64,000 nucleotides of DNA, taken from CAWUEZ02 sp963921355 (GTDB taxonomy: Bacteria > Pseudomonadota > Alphaproteobacteria > Thalassobaculales > Thalassobaculaceae). A program made the translations under genes and the position numbers. The notes beneath the pieces were generated by a model that was not told the origin of the DNA, did no database searches, and saw nothing but the letters and a program-made list of their open reading frames with translations. The DNA is taken from positions 3,906,001 through 3,970,000 of the forward strand of contig OZ001190.1 of NCBI GenBank assembly GCA_963921355.3. Reading direction: 5' to 3'. Shown piece after piece: positions 42,574 through 50,540 of this stretch (its first letter is position 1; the number at the start of each line of letters is the position of its first letter).

Positions 42574-43499
42574 CCGAGAAATACGAGCGTGAGCTGCGCG
42601 ATGAGTTCGGGCGCATCAGCCGAGGCGGAAAGCCCAGGCGATCATTTGAGGATGCTGCTTTGGCGTTCATGACCGATCACCTGCCGACACTCAAGCCCGC
42701 GTCCGCGCGACGCTATCGTGCGTCCCAGAAAGCGCTCTTTCCAGCCTTCGGGGAGCTGTATCTCGACCAGATCACAAAGGGCCGACTGGCAGAGTTCGCC
42801 CGCAACCGTAAACGTGAGGTATCGCAGACGACGGTGCGCCGAGATCTGGCCTGTCTGTCCAGCCTGTTCGCCTGCGAGATCGGCGCCGACAACATCGACG
42901 CTAATCCCGTTCGAGACATGGACAAGCGCTCCATCAGGGAGGCGCCGCCGCGCACCCGCTATCTATCTCACGATGAAGAAGCGCTGCTGTTGGATGCCTG
43001 CAAACCCTGCATGCGACCACTCGTTCAGTTCGCGATCGACACTGGCCTGCGGCTGGAAGAACAGCTTTCAATGGAGTGGGCGGGAGTAGACCTGCGACGC
43101 AACGAAATCCGGGTCGAGAAGACCAAAACGGACACGCCTCGAACTGTGCCCTTGCTTCACAGGTCGGCACAATTGTTGGCACACCAGCCACGGCACATTG
43201 CGAGCACCTTCGTGTTCACGAAATCGGACGGCTCGCGCTATGGCAAGCTGACGCGCGGGCTGGCGGGCGCAGCTAATCGAGCAGGCATCAAGGATCTGCG
43301 CTGGCACGATCTGCGCCGCACTTGTGGTTGCCGACTCCTCCAAGATCACGGCCTGGACATCTTTCGAGTCAGCCGATAGCTTGGCCATAAATCGGTCGCC
43401 GTCACCGAACGGAGCTATGCATTCCTGCGCACAGATGACTTGTGGACCGCACAAATGTCGGCACAGGGCACGCGGATTGACTCGGCGGAGGGGGCTTAA
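42477..43499 (+). pseudogene. int: Tyrosine integrase with an amber codon before the active-site Tyr
   Basis: Site-specific recombinase of the lambda-integrase type. ATG 42477 has GGAGG 10-14 bases upstream. Visible catalytic residues: Arg in DTGLRLEEQ and His-x-x-Arg in WHDLRRT. The frame stops at TAG 43377-43379, but in the same frame continues LGHKSVAVTERSYAFL, holding the catalytic Tyr, to TAA 43497. The stop replaces the conserved Trp of the (W)LGH motif, so TGG to TAG is the simplest change. The 300-residue product cannot cut DNA. The gene ends 12 bases from tRNA-Phe, the likely attB. Confidence 0.9.
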
Positions 43500-43511
43500 G
43501 TGTTTGAAAAA

Positions 43512-43587
43512 TGGTGCCCAGGGGCGGATTCGAACCACCGACACGCGGATTTTCAATCCGCTGCTCTACCAACTGAGCTACCTGGGC
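43512..43587 (-). tRNA. tRNA-Phe (GAA)
   Basis: 76 bases with encoded CCA. Acceptor GCCCAGG/CCTGGGC, D-arm AGCTCAGTTGGTAGAGC, anticodon arm GCGGATTGAAAATCCGC with anticodon GAA, T-arm GGTTCGAATCC, discriminator A. Complete and unmutated. Its 3' end faces the prophage integrase, the usual attachment arrangement. Confidence 0.97.
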
Positions 43588-43774
43588 AGTGCCGAAGGCA
43601 CGGCGCGGTGTATAGCCGCCGCGCGGGCCCCTGTCCAGCGCTTCGGCACCGGTTTCCGTAGCACGCGCGACATCGTTTCGCACACCGTTGATGGGCATAT
43701 TGATCGCCGGGTTGATCGCCCCGTTAATCGGTTGCGTTGATCGGTTTTGGGCGCACCCGTAAAGTGCCGCCGTC

Positions 43775-44986
43775 ATGCAGATCGCCGATGCCCTCCGCCT
43801 CGCCATCCGTCACTTCAACGCCGGCCAGGCCAGCGACGGCATCGCCATCTGCACCGCCATCCTGGACGCCCAGCCCGGCAACCCGGTCGCCAACGCCCTG
43901 ATGGGCCGCGACCGCCTGGCCCAGGGCGATGCCGCGGCGGCCCGCGCCCATGTCGACCGGGCACTGGCCAGCGCCCCGGACTACCCGGCCGCTCTCGAAC
44001 TCGACGCCCGGCTCAAGGACGAGCGCGAGGATGCCCCGCTCGAGACGACGCGCCGCGCCTACCGCCGGGCGCTGGCGGCCAACCCGGCGAGCAGCACCGC
44101 CTGGTTTCACCACGGCAACCTGTCCCAGGCCCGCGACGACGATCCGGACGCGGCCCTGACCGACTACCGGCGGGCCCGGGCGGTCGCGCCCGGCGACCCG
44201 GCCATCGCCATGAACCAGGCGACGGCGGCCCTCAAGCTCGGCGATCCCGGGGCGGCGCTGGCGCTGTGCGAGCACACCCTGGATGCCCACCCGGCCCATA
44301 TCCGCGCGCTGGCGCTGAAGACCACGGCACTGTTCGATCTCGGCGAGACCGCGGCGGCCGACCGGTTGACCGGCTATGGCAGCCTGACACGGGTGATGAC
44401 CCTGGCGGTGCCGGAAGGCTATCCGGACCTCGACGCCTTCAACCGGGATTTCACAGAGGCCATCCGCACCCATCCCAACCGACGCGACGAATTCGATCCG
44501 AACAAGCGCGCGATCCGCGGCGGGGCGATCGTGACCGACCTGATCAAGCACGACCATCCGGCGGTCCGCGCCTTCCACGCCGCCCTCGACGCCACCATCG
44601 CGGCCTACGCGCTCGACCTCCCGGCCGACGCGTCGCACCCCCATATCGCCGCCCGACCGGCCTCCTACGCCCTCGACGTCTGGGGCAACATCCTGGTCGA
44701 GGACGGCCACCAGACCGGGCACATCCACAACCTCGGCTGGCTGTCCGGCGTGTACTACGCCGCGATGCCCGACGCGGTCAGCGAGGCCGACCCCGACCAC
44801 CAGGGCTGGATCGAGTTCAACCGGCCGGGCTACGGCATCCCCGACCAGGGCAGCGCCACGCTGCACCTGGCCTGCCCGCAGCCCGGGATGATCGCCCTGT
44901 TCCCGTCCTATGTCTGGCACCGCACCGTGCCGTTCACCGGAGCCGGCGAGCGCATCTCGGTCGCCTTCGACCTGCACCCCCGCTGA
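43775..44986 (+). CDS. TPR protein with putative 2OG-Fe(II) oxygenase domain
   Basis: 403 residues. Residues 1-200 are TPR helices (FNAGQASDGIAICTAILDAQPGNPVA..., AWFHHGNLSQARDDDPDAAL). The C-terminal ~190 residues carry GHIHNLGWLSGVYYA (metal His pair) and FPSYVWHRTVPFTGAGERISVAFDL (third His and the 2-oxoglutarate-binding Arg), as in putative 2OG-Fe(II) oxygenases. It probably hydroxylates a protein or glycan. It stands 41 bases before the TPR-methyltransferase gene and shares its TPR style, so they may act in one modification pathway. Imperfect ~15-bp repeats (gttgatcg) lie upstream at 43688-43742. Confidence 0.75.
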   Translation: MQIADALRLAIRHFNAGQASDGIAICTAILDAQPGNPVANALMGRDRLAQGDAAAARAHVDRALASAPDYPAALELDARLKDEREDAPLETTRRAYRRALAANPASSTAWFHHGNLSQARDDDPDAALTDYRRARAVAPGDPAIAMNQATAALKLGDPGAALALCEHTLDAHPAHIRALALKTTALFDLGETAAADRLTGYGSLTRVMTLAVPEGYPDLDAFNRDFTEAIRTHPNRRDEFDPNKRAIRGGAIVTDLIKHDHPAVRAFHAALDATIAAYALDLPADASHPHIAARPASYALDVWGNILVEDGHQTGHIHNLGWLSGVYYAAMPDAVSEADPDHQGWIEFNRPGYGIPDQGSATLHLACPQPGMIALFPSYVWHRTVPFTGAGERISVAFDLHPR

Positions 44987-45026
44987 TGGGCAGGCTTAGG
45001 ACCGGTAGGTTGGGAATCGCCCGCGC

Positions 45027-46958
45027 ATGAGCCGAAAGACCAAAGCCCCGCCAACAGGGTCGACAACCGTCGGGCCCGAGACGGTCGAGACCCTCCAGCG
45101 CGCCGATGCGATGTTTCGGGCCGGCCGGTTCATGGAGGCGGCGGACCTCTATCAGCAGGTCATCCACCACCACCCCAAGCTGCCTGACGTTCACAACAAC
45201 CTGGGCGTGGCCCTGAAATCCGCCGGGCACCTGAAGGACGCGGTCCCGTGCTTCAAACGCGCAGCTCGGCTGAAGCCCGACTACGCCGCCGCCCATACCA
45301 ACCTGGCTGGCGCCCTGGAGGCGCTCGGCAAGGTGCGCGAGGGGCTCGACCACCGGGTCAACGCCTGGCGGCTCGACCCCAGCAACCCGGAGCCACGGGG
45401 CGCGCTGATCCGCGCCCTGCACCGCTGCCCCTACGACAAGCCGCATGCGGGGGCCCGGGCCGCCCTGGTCGCCCTGCAGGGTGACGGGGATATCGACCAG
45501 CAGGCCCTGGCCGACGCGGCGGCGCGGGTCTGGGGCAGCCATCCCGGCATCCGCCGCGCCCTGCAGGCGGCCGAGCACAACTTCCCCGACGGCTCCCCCG
45601 GGGCCGGCTTCAAGCCGGCGACCAACTTTCTGGCCGATGGGCTGATCCTGCACGCGCTGTGCTGGTCGCTGATCGCCAACCCGTTCCTCGAGGCGCTGCT
45701 GACCCGGACCCGCGCCTTCCTGTTGAGCGCGGCGGTCGACGGCACCCTGTCCGACGTCAAGCTCGCGTGGCTGGCGGCCCTGGCGACCCAGGCGCGGATC
45801 GCCGAATGGGTCTGGTTCGACAGCGCCCAGGAGGTCGAGGACCTGACGACCCTGACCGAGCGGGCACGCGCCGGCGACGACACCCTCGAGCACGGCCTGA
45901 TCCGCGCCCTGTACGGCCCGCTGGAGAGCGATCCCCAGGCCGACGCGCTGCACCGGCAGGCGGCGACCCTGGCGACCGAGGATACGGGGCCGCTCGCCCT
46001 GCTGCTGCGCCGCTCGTTCCGGCACCCGGCGGTCGAGGCCAAACTGGCCGAGAACTTCCGGCCGGCCGCCGCGATCGAGGACGCGACCTCCCAGGCGGTG
46101 CGGAGCCAGTACGAGGACAACCCCTATCCGCGCTGGATGACCTTGGAGCGCCGGCCACGGCGCACCCTGTCAGAGCACTTGCGGACCATGCTGGCAACGC
46201 CGACCGTGCCAGCCTTCACGGGCAGCACCCTGCGCATCCTGGTCGCCGGCTGCGGCACCGGGCGCCACGCGCTGCAGACCGCGCTGCGCTATCAAAACGC
46301 CGAAGTGCTGGCAATTGACCTGTCGGCGGCATCGCTCGCCTACGCGCAGCGGATGGCCGACGCCCTCGAAGTGCGCAACATCACCTTCGCCCAGGCCGAT
46401 CTGCTCACCCTCGACGGCTATTCCGAGCGCTTCGACCTGATCGAGAGCTCGGGCGTGCTCCACCATCTGGCCGAACCGATGGCGGGCTGGCAGGTGCTCC
46501 GCGGCCTGCTGGCGCCGCACGGGCTGATGCGGCTCGCCTTCTACAGCCGCCGGGCGCGCGCGCCCTTCGAGGAGATCCGCGCCCAGTTGCCGAAACAGGG
46601 CCCGGCCATCGAGCGGATCCGGGCCGCGCGGCGCGCCGTCATGGCGGCCCCGGATGGGCACGGCGCGCGTCAGCTGCTGCGCACCGCCGATTTCTATTCA
46701 GCCTCCGGGGTGCGCGACGCCCTGCTCCACGTTCAGGAAGCGACGGTTGACCCGCTGTGGATCGCCAACGGCCTGGACCGTCTCGACCTGCGGTTCCTCG
46801 GCTTCGAACTGCCGGACCCGGCGATCCTCGAAGCCTACCGCCAGCGCCGTCCCGACGACCTCTCCGGCCTCGACCTCACCGGTTGGGAGGCCATGGAGAT
46901 CGACCATTCGGACCTGTTTCTCGGGATGTACCAGTTCTGGGCCCAGGCGACGGACTAA
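45027..46958 (+). CDS. TPR-domain SAM-dependent methyltransferase
   Basis: 643 residues. N-terminal TPR units (FRAGRFMEAADLYQQVIHHH, VHNNLGVALKSAGHLKDAV). A central helical domain (~200-330) leads to QYEDNPYPRWM, then class I methyltransferase motif I RILVAGCGTGRHA, the acidic-loop strand VLAIDLSAASLAYA and SSGVLHHLAEPM. The frameshifted gene at 2351-4553 is a paralogue. The substrate is unknown; in this order such genes cluster with flagellin or surface-glycan genes. Intact. Confidence 0.8.
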   Translation: MSRKTKAPPTGSTTVGPETVETLQRADAMFRAGRFMEAADLYQQVIHHHPKLPDVHNNLGVALKSAGHLKDAVPCFKRAARLKPDYAAAHTNLAGALEALGKVREGLDHRVNAWRLDPSNPEPRGALIRALHRCPYDKPHAGARAALVALQGDGDIDQQALADAAARVWGSHPGIRRALQAAEHNFPDGSPGAGFKPATNFLADGLILHALCWSLIANPFLEALLTRTRAFLLSAAVDGTLSDVKLAWLAALATQARIAEWVWFDSAQEVEDLTTLTERARAGDDTLEHGLIRALYGPLESDPQADALHRQAATLATEDTGPLALLLRRSFRHPAVEAKLAENFRPAAAIEDATSQAVRSQYEDNPYPRWMTLERRPRRTLSEHLRTMLATPTVPAFTGSTLRILVAGCGTGRHALQTALRYQNAEVLAIDLSAASLAYAQRMADALEVRNITFAQADLLTLDGYSERFDLIESSGVLHHLAEPMAGWQVLRGLLAPHGLMRLAFYSRRARAPFEEIRAQLPKQGPAIERIRAARRAVMAAPDGHGARQLLRTADFYSASGVRDALLHVQEATVDPLWIANGLDRLDLRFLGFELPDPAILEAYRQRRPDDLSGLDLTGWEAMEIDHSDLFLGMYQFWAQATD

Positions 46959-46970
46959 CCCGGGTTGGGG

Positions 46971-47195
46971 CTAGGGCTCCCGCTCGCCACGCTCCAGCGC
47001 ATCGGCCAGGGCCTCGATCTCATCCTCATCCGGTGGATCCTGGCTGGCCACACGGTAGGACTCGCCGAACCAGCGCCCGAGGTCGACCTGCTTGCAGCGG
47101 GCCGAGCAGAACGGGCGATAGGTGCTGTCGCTCGGCTTGCTGCAGATCGGACATTTCTGCTTCCGCGCCTTGGCGATCGGGTGAATCTCCGCCAT
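46971..47195 (-). CDS. yacG: DNA gyrase inhibitor YacG
   Basis: 74 residues with a zinc site CPICSKP ... FCSARCKQVDLGRWF. Small zinc protein that binds GyrB and inhibits gyrase in E. coli. ATG 47195 overlaps the upstream RNase stop by one base (TGATG), so both are made from one message. Normal length, acidic tail. Confidence 0.93.
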   Translation of the reverse strand: MAEIHPIAKARKQKCPICSKPSDSTYRPFCSARCKQVDLGRWFGESYRVASQDPPDEDEIEALADALERGEREP

Positions 47196-48475
47196 CACAC
47201 CTCGCTCTCGATCCTCAGGTCGTCCGGGCCGATCTCGGGATCGGCCTGAACCGTCAGCGCGCCAAGACGCCGGCGTTCGGCCGCCACGATAGCGGCCCCG
47301 GGTCCGTTCAGCCAAGCGGCGACATCGGGTGCGACGCGCAGCAGCGGGCGCGCCGGGACGTGGCCTTGCCGCCGCAGTCGCCGCAGCACCGACCAGGCCC
47401 GGGCCCGCGCGGTCAGCCGGTCGGCGGCGGGTGCCAGGACCAGGTCGCCAAGGGGCGCGCGCCCGGCTTCGCGCACGCATTCCAGCATCCCGCCCGGCGT
47501 CCATCCGAGCACCTGCCAGACCGCCGGATCGACGGCGGCAGCCTCGGTCAGGGCGGCACGAACGGCGACCCGATCCGCGGCCGTCTTCATGCGCGGCAGG
47601 TCGATGAGGATGGCGCCCCGCAGGCCCTGCAGGCGGGCCAGCCGGGCCCCCTCGCCGACGATCCGCCGGTTAGCCTCGACCAGTGCGCGGCCTTTGGGCG
47701 AGCCGGTGAGATTGATGTCGATCATCGTCGCGGCCTCGGTCCGATCCACGACAATCTCGCCGAGGTCAGGGATCGCCACGCGTCGGGCCACGGCCCGGTC
47801 GAGGGCGTCTTCGCCACCGGCAGCGTCGAAGGCGCTGCCGTCCGAGTCCGGCACGATCACGGCACCGGGCGCATGCCGGCGGGCGCGATCCTCCAGGCTC
47901 GGCGGTGCGATCAGCCAGGCCGGGGCCGCGGTGTCGGCCTGAGCTTTGAGCATCGCCTGCCACCGCCCCACCAGCTCGGCGGCCTCGCCGGCCAGGGCCT
48001 CCGGCGCGACCGGCGCCGCCGACCCTCGAACGATCAATCCGAGGTCCTCCGGCACCACCGGGATCAGGGCATCCCGGATCGCCGCCCGACGGGTTTTGCC
48101 GGTGATCGAGGCCGACAGACCGACCCCGGGTGCAGAAGGCGTCAGCACGGCGTGCGGTCCGGCAAGCTCGACACGCTGGCGCAGCACTGCCCGCTTGCCG
48201 GGCGACGGGTCGCGGACCGCCTGGACCAGCACGCGCTCGCCATCGCGGGGCTGGCCGTCGCGGATATATCCCTGCTGAGACTCGCCCCCGACCGGCGGCA
48301 GGATCGCCAGCGCACCGGCGCCGGTGCGCCGGGCGACCACCACCGCAACACCACCGATCAGTGACGGGGCGTCGGCGGCTTCAACCCAGATCTCGACGCA
48401 GGCCCGGCCGCGCAGGAACAGGGCGCACCGCATGCCGGGCAATTCAGAGAGAATGACCCGGTCATCGTCCGTCAT
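47195..48475 (-). CDS. Ribonuclease E/G-family protein
   Basis: Endoribonuclease family acting in rRNA or mRNA processing. 426 residues. The catalytic-core signature EIVVDRTEAATMIDIN and the second Asp strand GAILIDLPRM are present. It is shorter than RNase E/G (over 480): the CPxC zinc-link expected after the core is absent and the S1 part is divergent. This shortened form downstream of maf and infA is the usual alphaproteobacterial arrangement. It overlaps maf by 4 bases. Confidence 0.88.
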   Translation of the reverse strand: MTDDDRVILSELPGMRCALFLRGRACVEIWVEAADAPSLIGGVAVVVARRTGAGALAILPPVGGESQQGYIRDGQPRDGERVLVQAVRDPSPGKRAVLRQRVELAGPHAVLTPSAPGVGLSASITGKTRRAAIRDALIPVVPEDLGLIVRGSAAPVAPEALAGEAAELVGRWQAMLKAQADTAAPAWLIAPPSLEDRARRHAPGAVIVPDSDGSAFDAAGGEDALDRAVARRVAIPDLGEIVVDRTEAATMIDINLTGSPKGRALVEANRRIVGEGARLARLQGLRGAILIDLPRMKTAADRVAVRAALTEAAAVDPAVWQVLGWTPGGMLECVREAGRAPLGDLVLAPAADRLTARARAWSVLRRLRRQGHVPARPLLRVAPDVAAWLNGPGAAIVAAERRRLGALTVQADPEIGPDDLRIESEV

Positions 48476-49164
48476 CCGGTCTGTCCGGCTGCCGGCCCCT
48501 CAAGGCGAAAGCCGATGCCGACGAGCATCGCATAGGTTTCCGCCAGCGCCAGGCCGACGACATTGGGATAGGAGCCGTTCAGGAAGTCGACGAACACCGC
48601 GGCCAGGCCCTGGATGGCGTAGCCGCCGGCCTTGCCGTGCCACTCGCCGGACGCGAGATACGCCGCGAACTCCATCTCCGACAGGCGCTTGAATCCGACC
48701 CGCGTCTCGACCGCGCGGGCATGGGTGCGGCCCGACGGGTCGACAACACAGAGGCCGCCGATCACCCGGTGGCGCCGGCCCGACAACAAGGTCAGACACT
48801 GCCTTGCTTGCCGAGGGTCTTCGGTCTTCGGGAGGATTCGCCGGCCGCAGGCCACGACCGTGTCGGCGGCCAGGACCACGGCCCCAAGGTGCCGGGCGGC
48901 GACAACCCGTGCCTTGTCCCGCGCCATCCGGAGCGCATAGGCGCGCGGCGTCTCGGCACGGCGCGGCGATTCGTCGATGTCAGCGGGGTCGATGTCGTCC
49001 GGGGTCACGCCGATCTGGCGCAGCAGATCGAGCCGGCGCGGTGAGGCCGAGGCCAGGACGAACGGAATTCCAGGAGGAGAGAGCAAGGCCGAGACAGGGG
49101 TGTCGGCAGGGACAGATTCGGCGGAGGTCGGTCCAGATGCGGGCAGGTCGAACGCGCTGGCCAC
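48472..49164 (-). CDS. maf: Maf-family nucleoside-triphosphate pyrophosphatase
   Basis: House-cleaning enzyme that hydrolyses non-canonical or modified dTTP/UTP. 230 residues. Signature VLASASPRRLDLLRQIG, the metal loop ADTVV and GKAGGYAIQG are present. The first ~30 residues are an extension not found in most Maf proteins, so an in-frame start closer to VLASASPRR is possible. Operon with RNase E/G and yacG downstream and infA upstream. Confidence 0.92.
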   Translation of the reverse strand: MASAFDLPASGPTSAESVPADTPVSALLSPPGIPFVLASASPRRLDLLRQIGVTPDDIDPADIDESPRRAETPRAYALRMARDKARVVAARHLGAVVLAADTVVACGRRILPKTEDPRQARQCLTLLSGRRHRVIGGLCVVDPSGRTHARAVETRVGFKRLSEMEFAAYLASGEWHGKAGGYAIQGLAAVFVDFLNGSYPNVVGLALAETYAMLVGIGFRLEGPAAGQTG

Positions 49165-49186
49165 CGGAACGTCCGGACCGTCGTCG

Positions 49187-49405
49187 TTACTTGAAGCGGA
49201 AGGTGATCCGACCCTTGGTGAGATCGTATGGCGTCATCTCGACATTGACACGGTCTCCAGCCAGAACGCGGATCCGGTTCTTGCGCATCTTCCCGCTCGT
49301 GTGGGCGAGAACTTCGTGATCGTTGTCGAGCTTCACGCGAAACATAGCGTTCGGCAAAAGCTCCGCCACGGTGCCGGAAAACTCGATCATGTCTTCTTTC
49401 GCCAT
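49187..49405 (-). CDS. infA: Translation initiation factor IF-1
   Basis: 72 residues, OB fold: MIEFSGTVAELLPNAMFRVKL, HTSGKMRKNRIRVLAGDRVNVEMTPYDLTKGRITFR. Binds the ribosomal A site during initiation with IF-2 and IF-3. ATG 49405 chosen as the conserved MAKEDMIEF start. It leads the infA-maf-rng-yacG unit. Confidence 0.98.
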   Translation of the reverse strand: MAKEDMIEFSGTVAELLPNAMFRVKLDNDHEVLAHTSGKMRKNRIRVLAGDRVNVEMTPYDLTKGRITFRFK

Positions 49406-49547
49406 TGTCACTCCATTTGACTGTCGCGGTGCCGCTTAAGTGCGCGGCGGCACTGAAAAGGTCAAGTTGTTTGTTCGTTCACGCAGCCCCGGCACCGATC
49501 GCTGACCGATGCCGTTCTATGCGCCGCCGCCGCTTTCAAATCGGCTT

Positions 49548-50006
49548 CTATCCGATCATGCTGGCGAACCGCTGGCGGATACGTCCGGCGAGAGTGTCTC
49601 GCACCGACCGGTAGGCGTCCAGCCGTGTTTCGCGGTTGCCTTCGATGACCGTGGCATCGAGGGTCGGCCAGTACTCGATGTCGCAGGCCATGGTCCGGGT
49701 CAGTTCGATCGCCCGGTGCTGGGCCTCCGGCGACAGCGAGACGATCAGGTCGAAGAACCCGTCCTCGAGCTCGTCGAAGCTCTTCGGCCGGTGGTGCTCC
49801 ATGTCGATGCCGATCTCGGCCATCACCTCGACCACGAACGGGTCGAGCTCGCCGTGCCGCACCCCGCAGGAATCGACATAGGCCTGGATTCCGATCTCGG
49901 CTTTCAGCAGCGCCTCGGCCATCGGCGAGCGGACCGAGTTCATGCTGCACGCGAACAGAACCGCGCTCGGTTGCGCGATGCTGTCGAACGGGGTGCTCAA
50001 CGCCAC
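49548..50006 (-). CDS. Low-molecular-weight phosphatase-family protein
   Basis: 152 residues. P-loop CSMNSVRS (Cys20, Arg26) followed by PMAEALLK fits the low-MW protein-tyrosine phosphatase / arsenate-reductase fold. It sits at the place where alphaproteobacteria carry this protein next to UPF0262. Substrate unknown. Confidence 0.85.
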   Translation of the reverse strand: MALSTPFDSIAQPSAVLFACSMNSVRSPMAEALLKAEIGIQAYVDSCGVRHGELDPFVVEVMAEIGIDMEHHRPKSFDELEDGFFDLIVSLSPEAQHRAIELTRTMACDIEYWPTLDATVIEGNRETRLDAYRSVRDTLAGRIRQRFASMIG

Positions 50007-50010
50007 GCCG

Positions 50011-50529
50011 CTATCCCCGGATGTGCAGGACGCAGAGCAGCGTGAACAGACGCCGCGCGGTGTTGGTGTCCATGGCGATCCGGCCGGTCAGCCGGTCGCG
50101 CAGCAGGTCCGACCCTTCGTTGTGCAGCCCGCGCCGGCCCATATCGATGGCCTCGATCTGCGACGGCGACAGCCGCTTGATCGCGTCGTAGTAGCTCTCG
50201 CAGATCTGGAAGTAGTCCTTCACCACCCGCCGGAACGGGGCGAGCGGCATTTGAACCTGGGTGCGCGGCGCATCCGACGGGTCGCGAACGTCGAAGACCA
50301 GCCGGTTCTCCTCGATCGACAGCAGCAGGTGATAGGGCCCGGGCCCGGCATTCGCCGGACGGAACCGGTTGTCCTCCAGAAGATCGTAGACCGCGATCGC
50401 CCGTTCCTGCTCGACCTCGGCGCTGCGGCGGATCACCGTCCGTTCGCCGAGCGCGATGTGGACGATGCGCGCGTCGTCTCCGGTCAGATCCAACGGTCCG
50501 GGGTCGTCGTCATCCCCCGACATGTGCAC
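50011..50529 (-). CDS. UPF0262 family protein
   Basis: Function unknown; conserved in alphaproteobacteria between hisD and the phosphatase gene. Recognisable blocks: RIVHIALGERTVIRR, ERAIAVYDLLEDNRF, PYHLLLSIEENRLVFDVR and the end AMDTNTARRLFTLLCVLHIRG. ATG 50523 is an equally good start. Confidence 0.92.
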   Translation of the reverse strand: MHMSGDDDDPGPLDLTGDDARIVHIALGERTVIRRSAEVEQERAIAVYDLLEDNRFRPANAGPGPYHLLLSIEENRLVFDVRDPSDAPRTQVQMPLAPFRRVVKDYFQICESYYDAIKRLSPSQIEAIDMGRRGLHNEGSDLLRDRLTGRIAMDTNTARRLFTLLCVLHIRG

Positions 50530-50540
50530 TCCCAGCGTCG

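Larger units (their letters stand above)
5549..43511. mobile_element. Prophage 1 (defective, probably chimeric)
   Basis: Bounded on the left by the tRNA-Ser fragment and on the right by intact tRNA-Phe, with xis/int next to the tRNA-Phe 3' end. It contains lysis, virion, regulatory and early genes, but no terminase, portal, major capsid or tail-tube gene. Virion and lysis genes run on the minus strand from 31 to 9.8 kb, and the early operon runs on the plus strand from 37.7 to 43.5 kb. Several genes are broken by stop codons or frameshifts. The two ends match different tRNA genes, so the exact att pair is not identified. Confidence 0.9.

Noticed and set aside
5549..43511. Stop-codon recoding as an explanation for the internal stops of prophage 1.
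   Set aside because: TAG stands for Trp in one gene and Gln in another, TAA for Gln and TGA for Trp/Arg; no single reassigned code fits, and other genes use all three stops normally.
43688..43742. Imperfect 15-bp repeats (gttgatcg) upstream of the TPR-oxygenase gene.
   Set aside because: Too degenerate and short to call a functional element; possibly a decayed small tandem repeat.
43724..45030. Long open frames on both strands over the TPR-oxygenase gene.
   Set aside because: Codon pattern and recognisable TPR/oxygenase motifs are only in the frame 43775-44986; the others are Arg/Pro/Gly-rich mirror frames.
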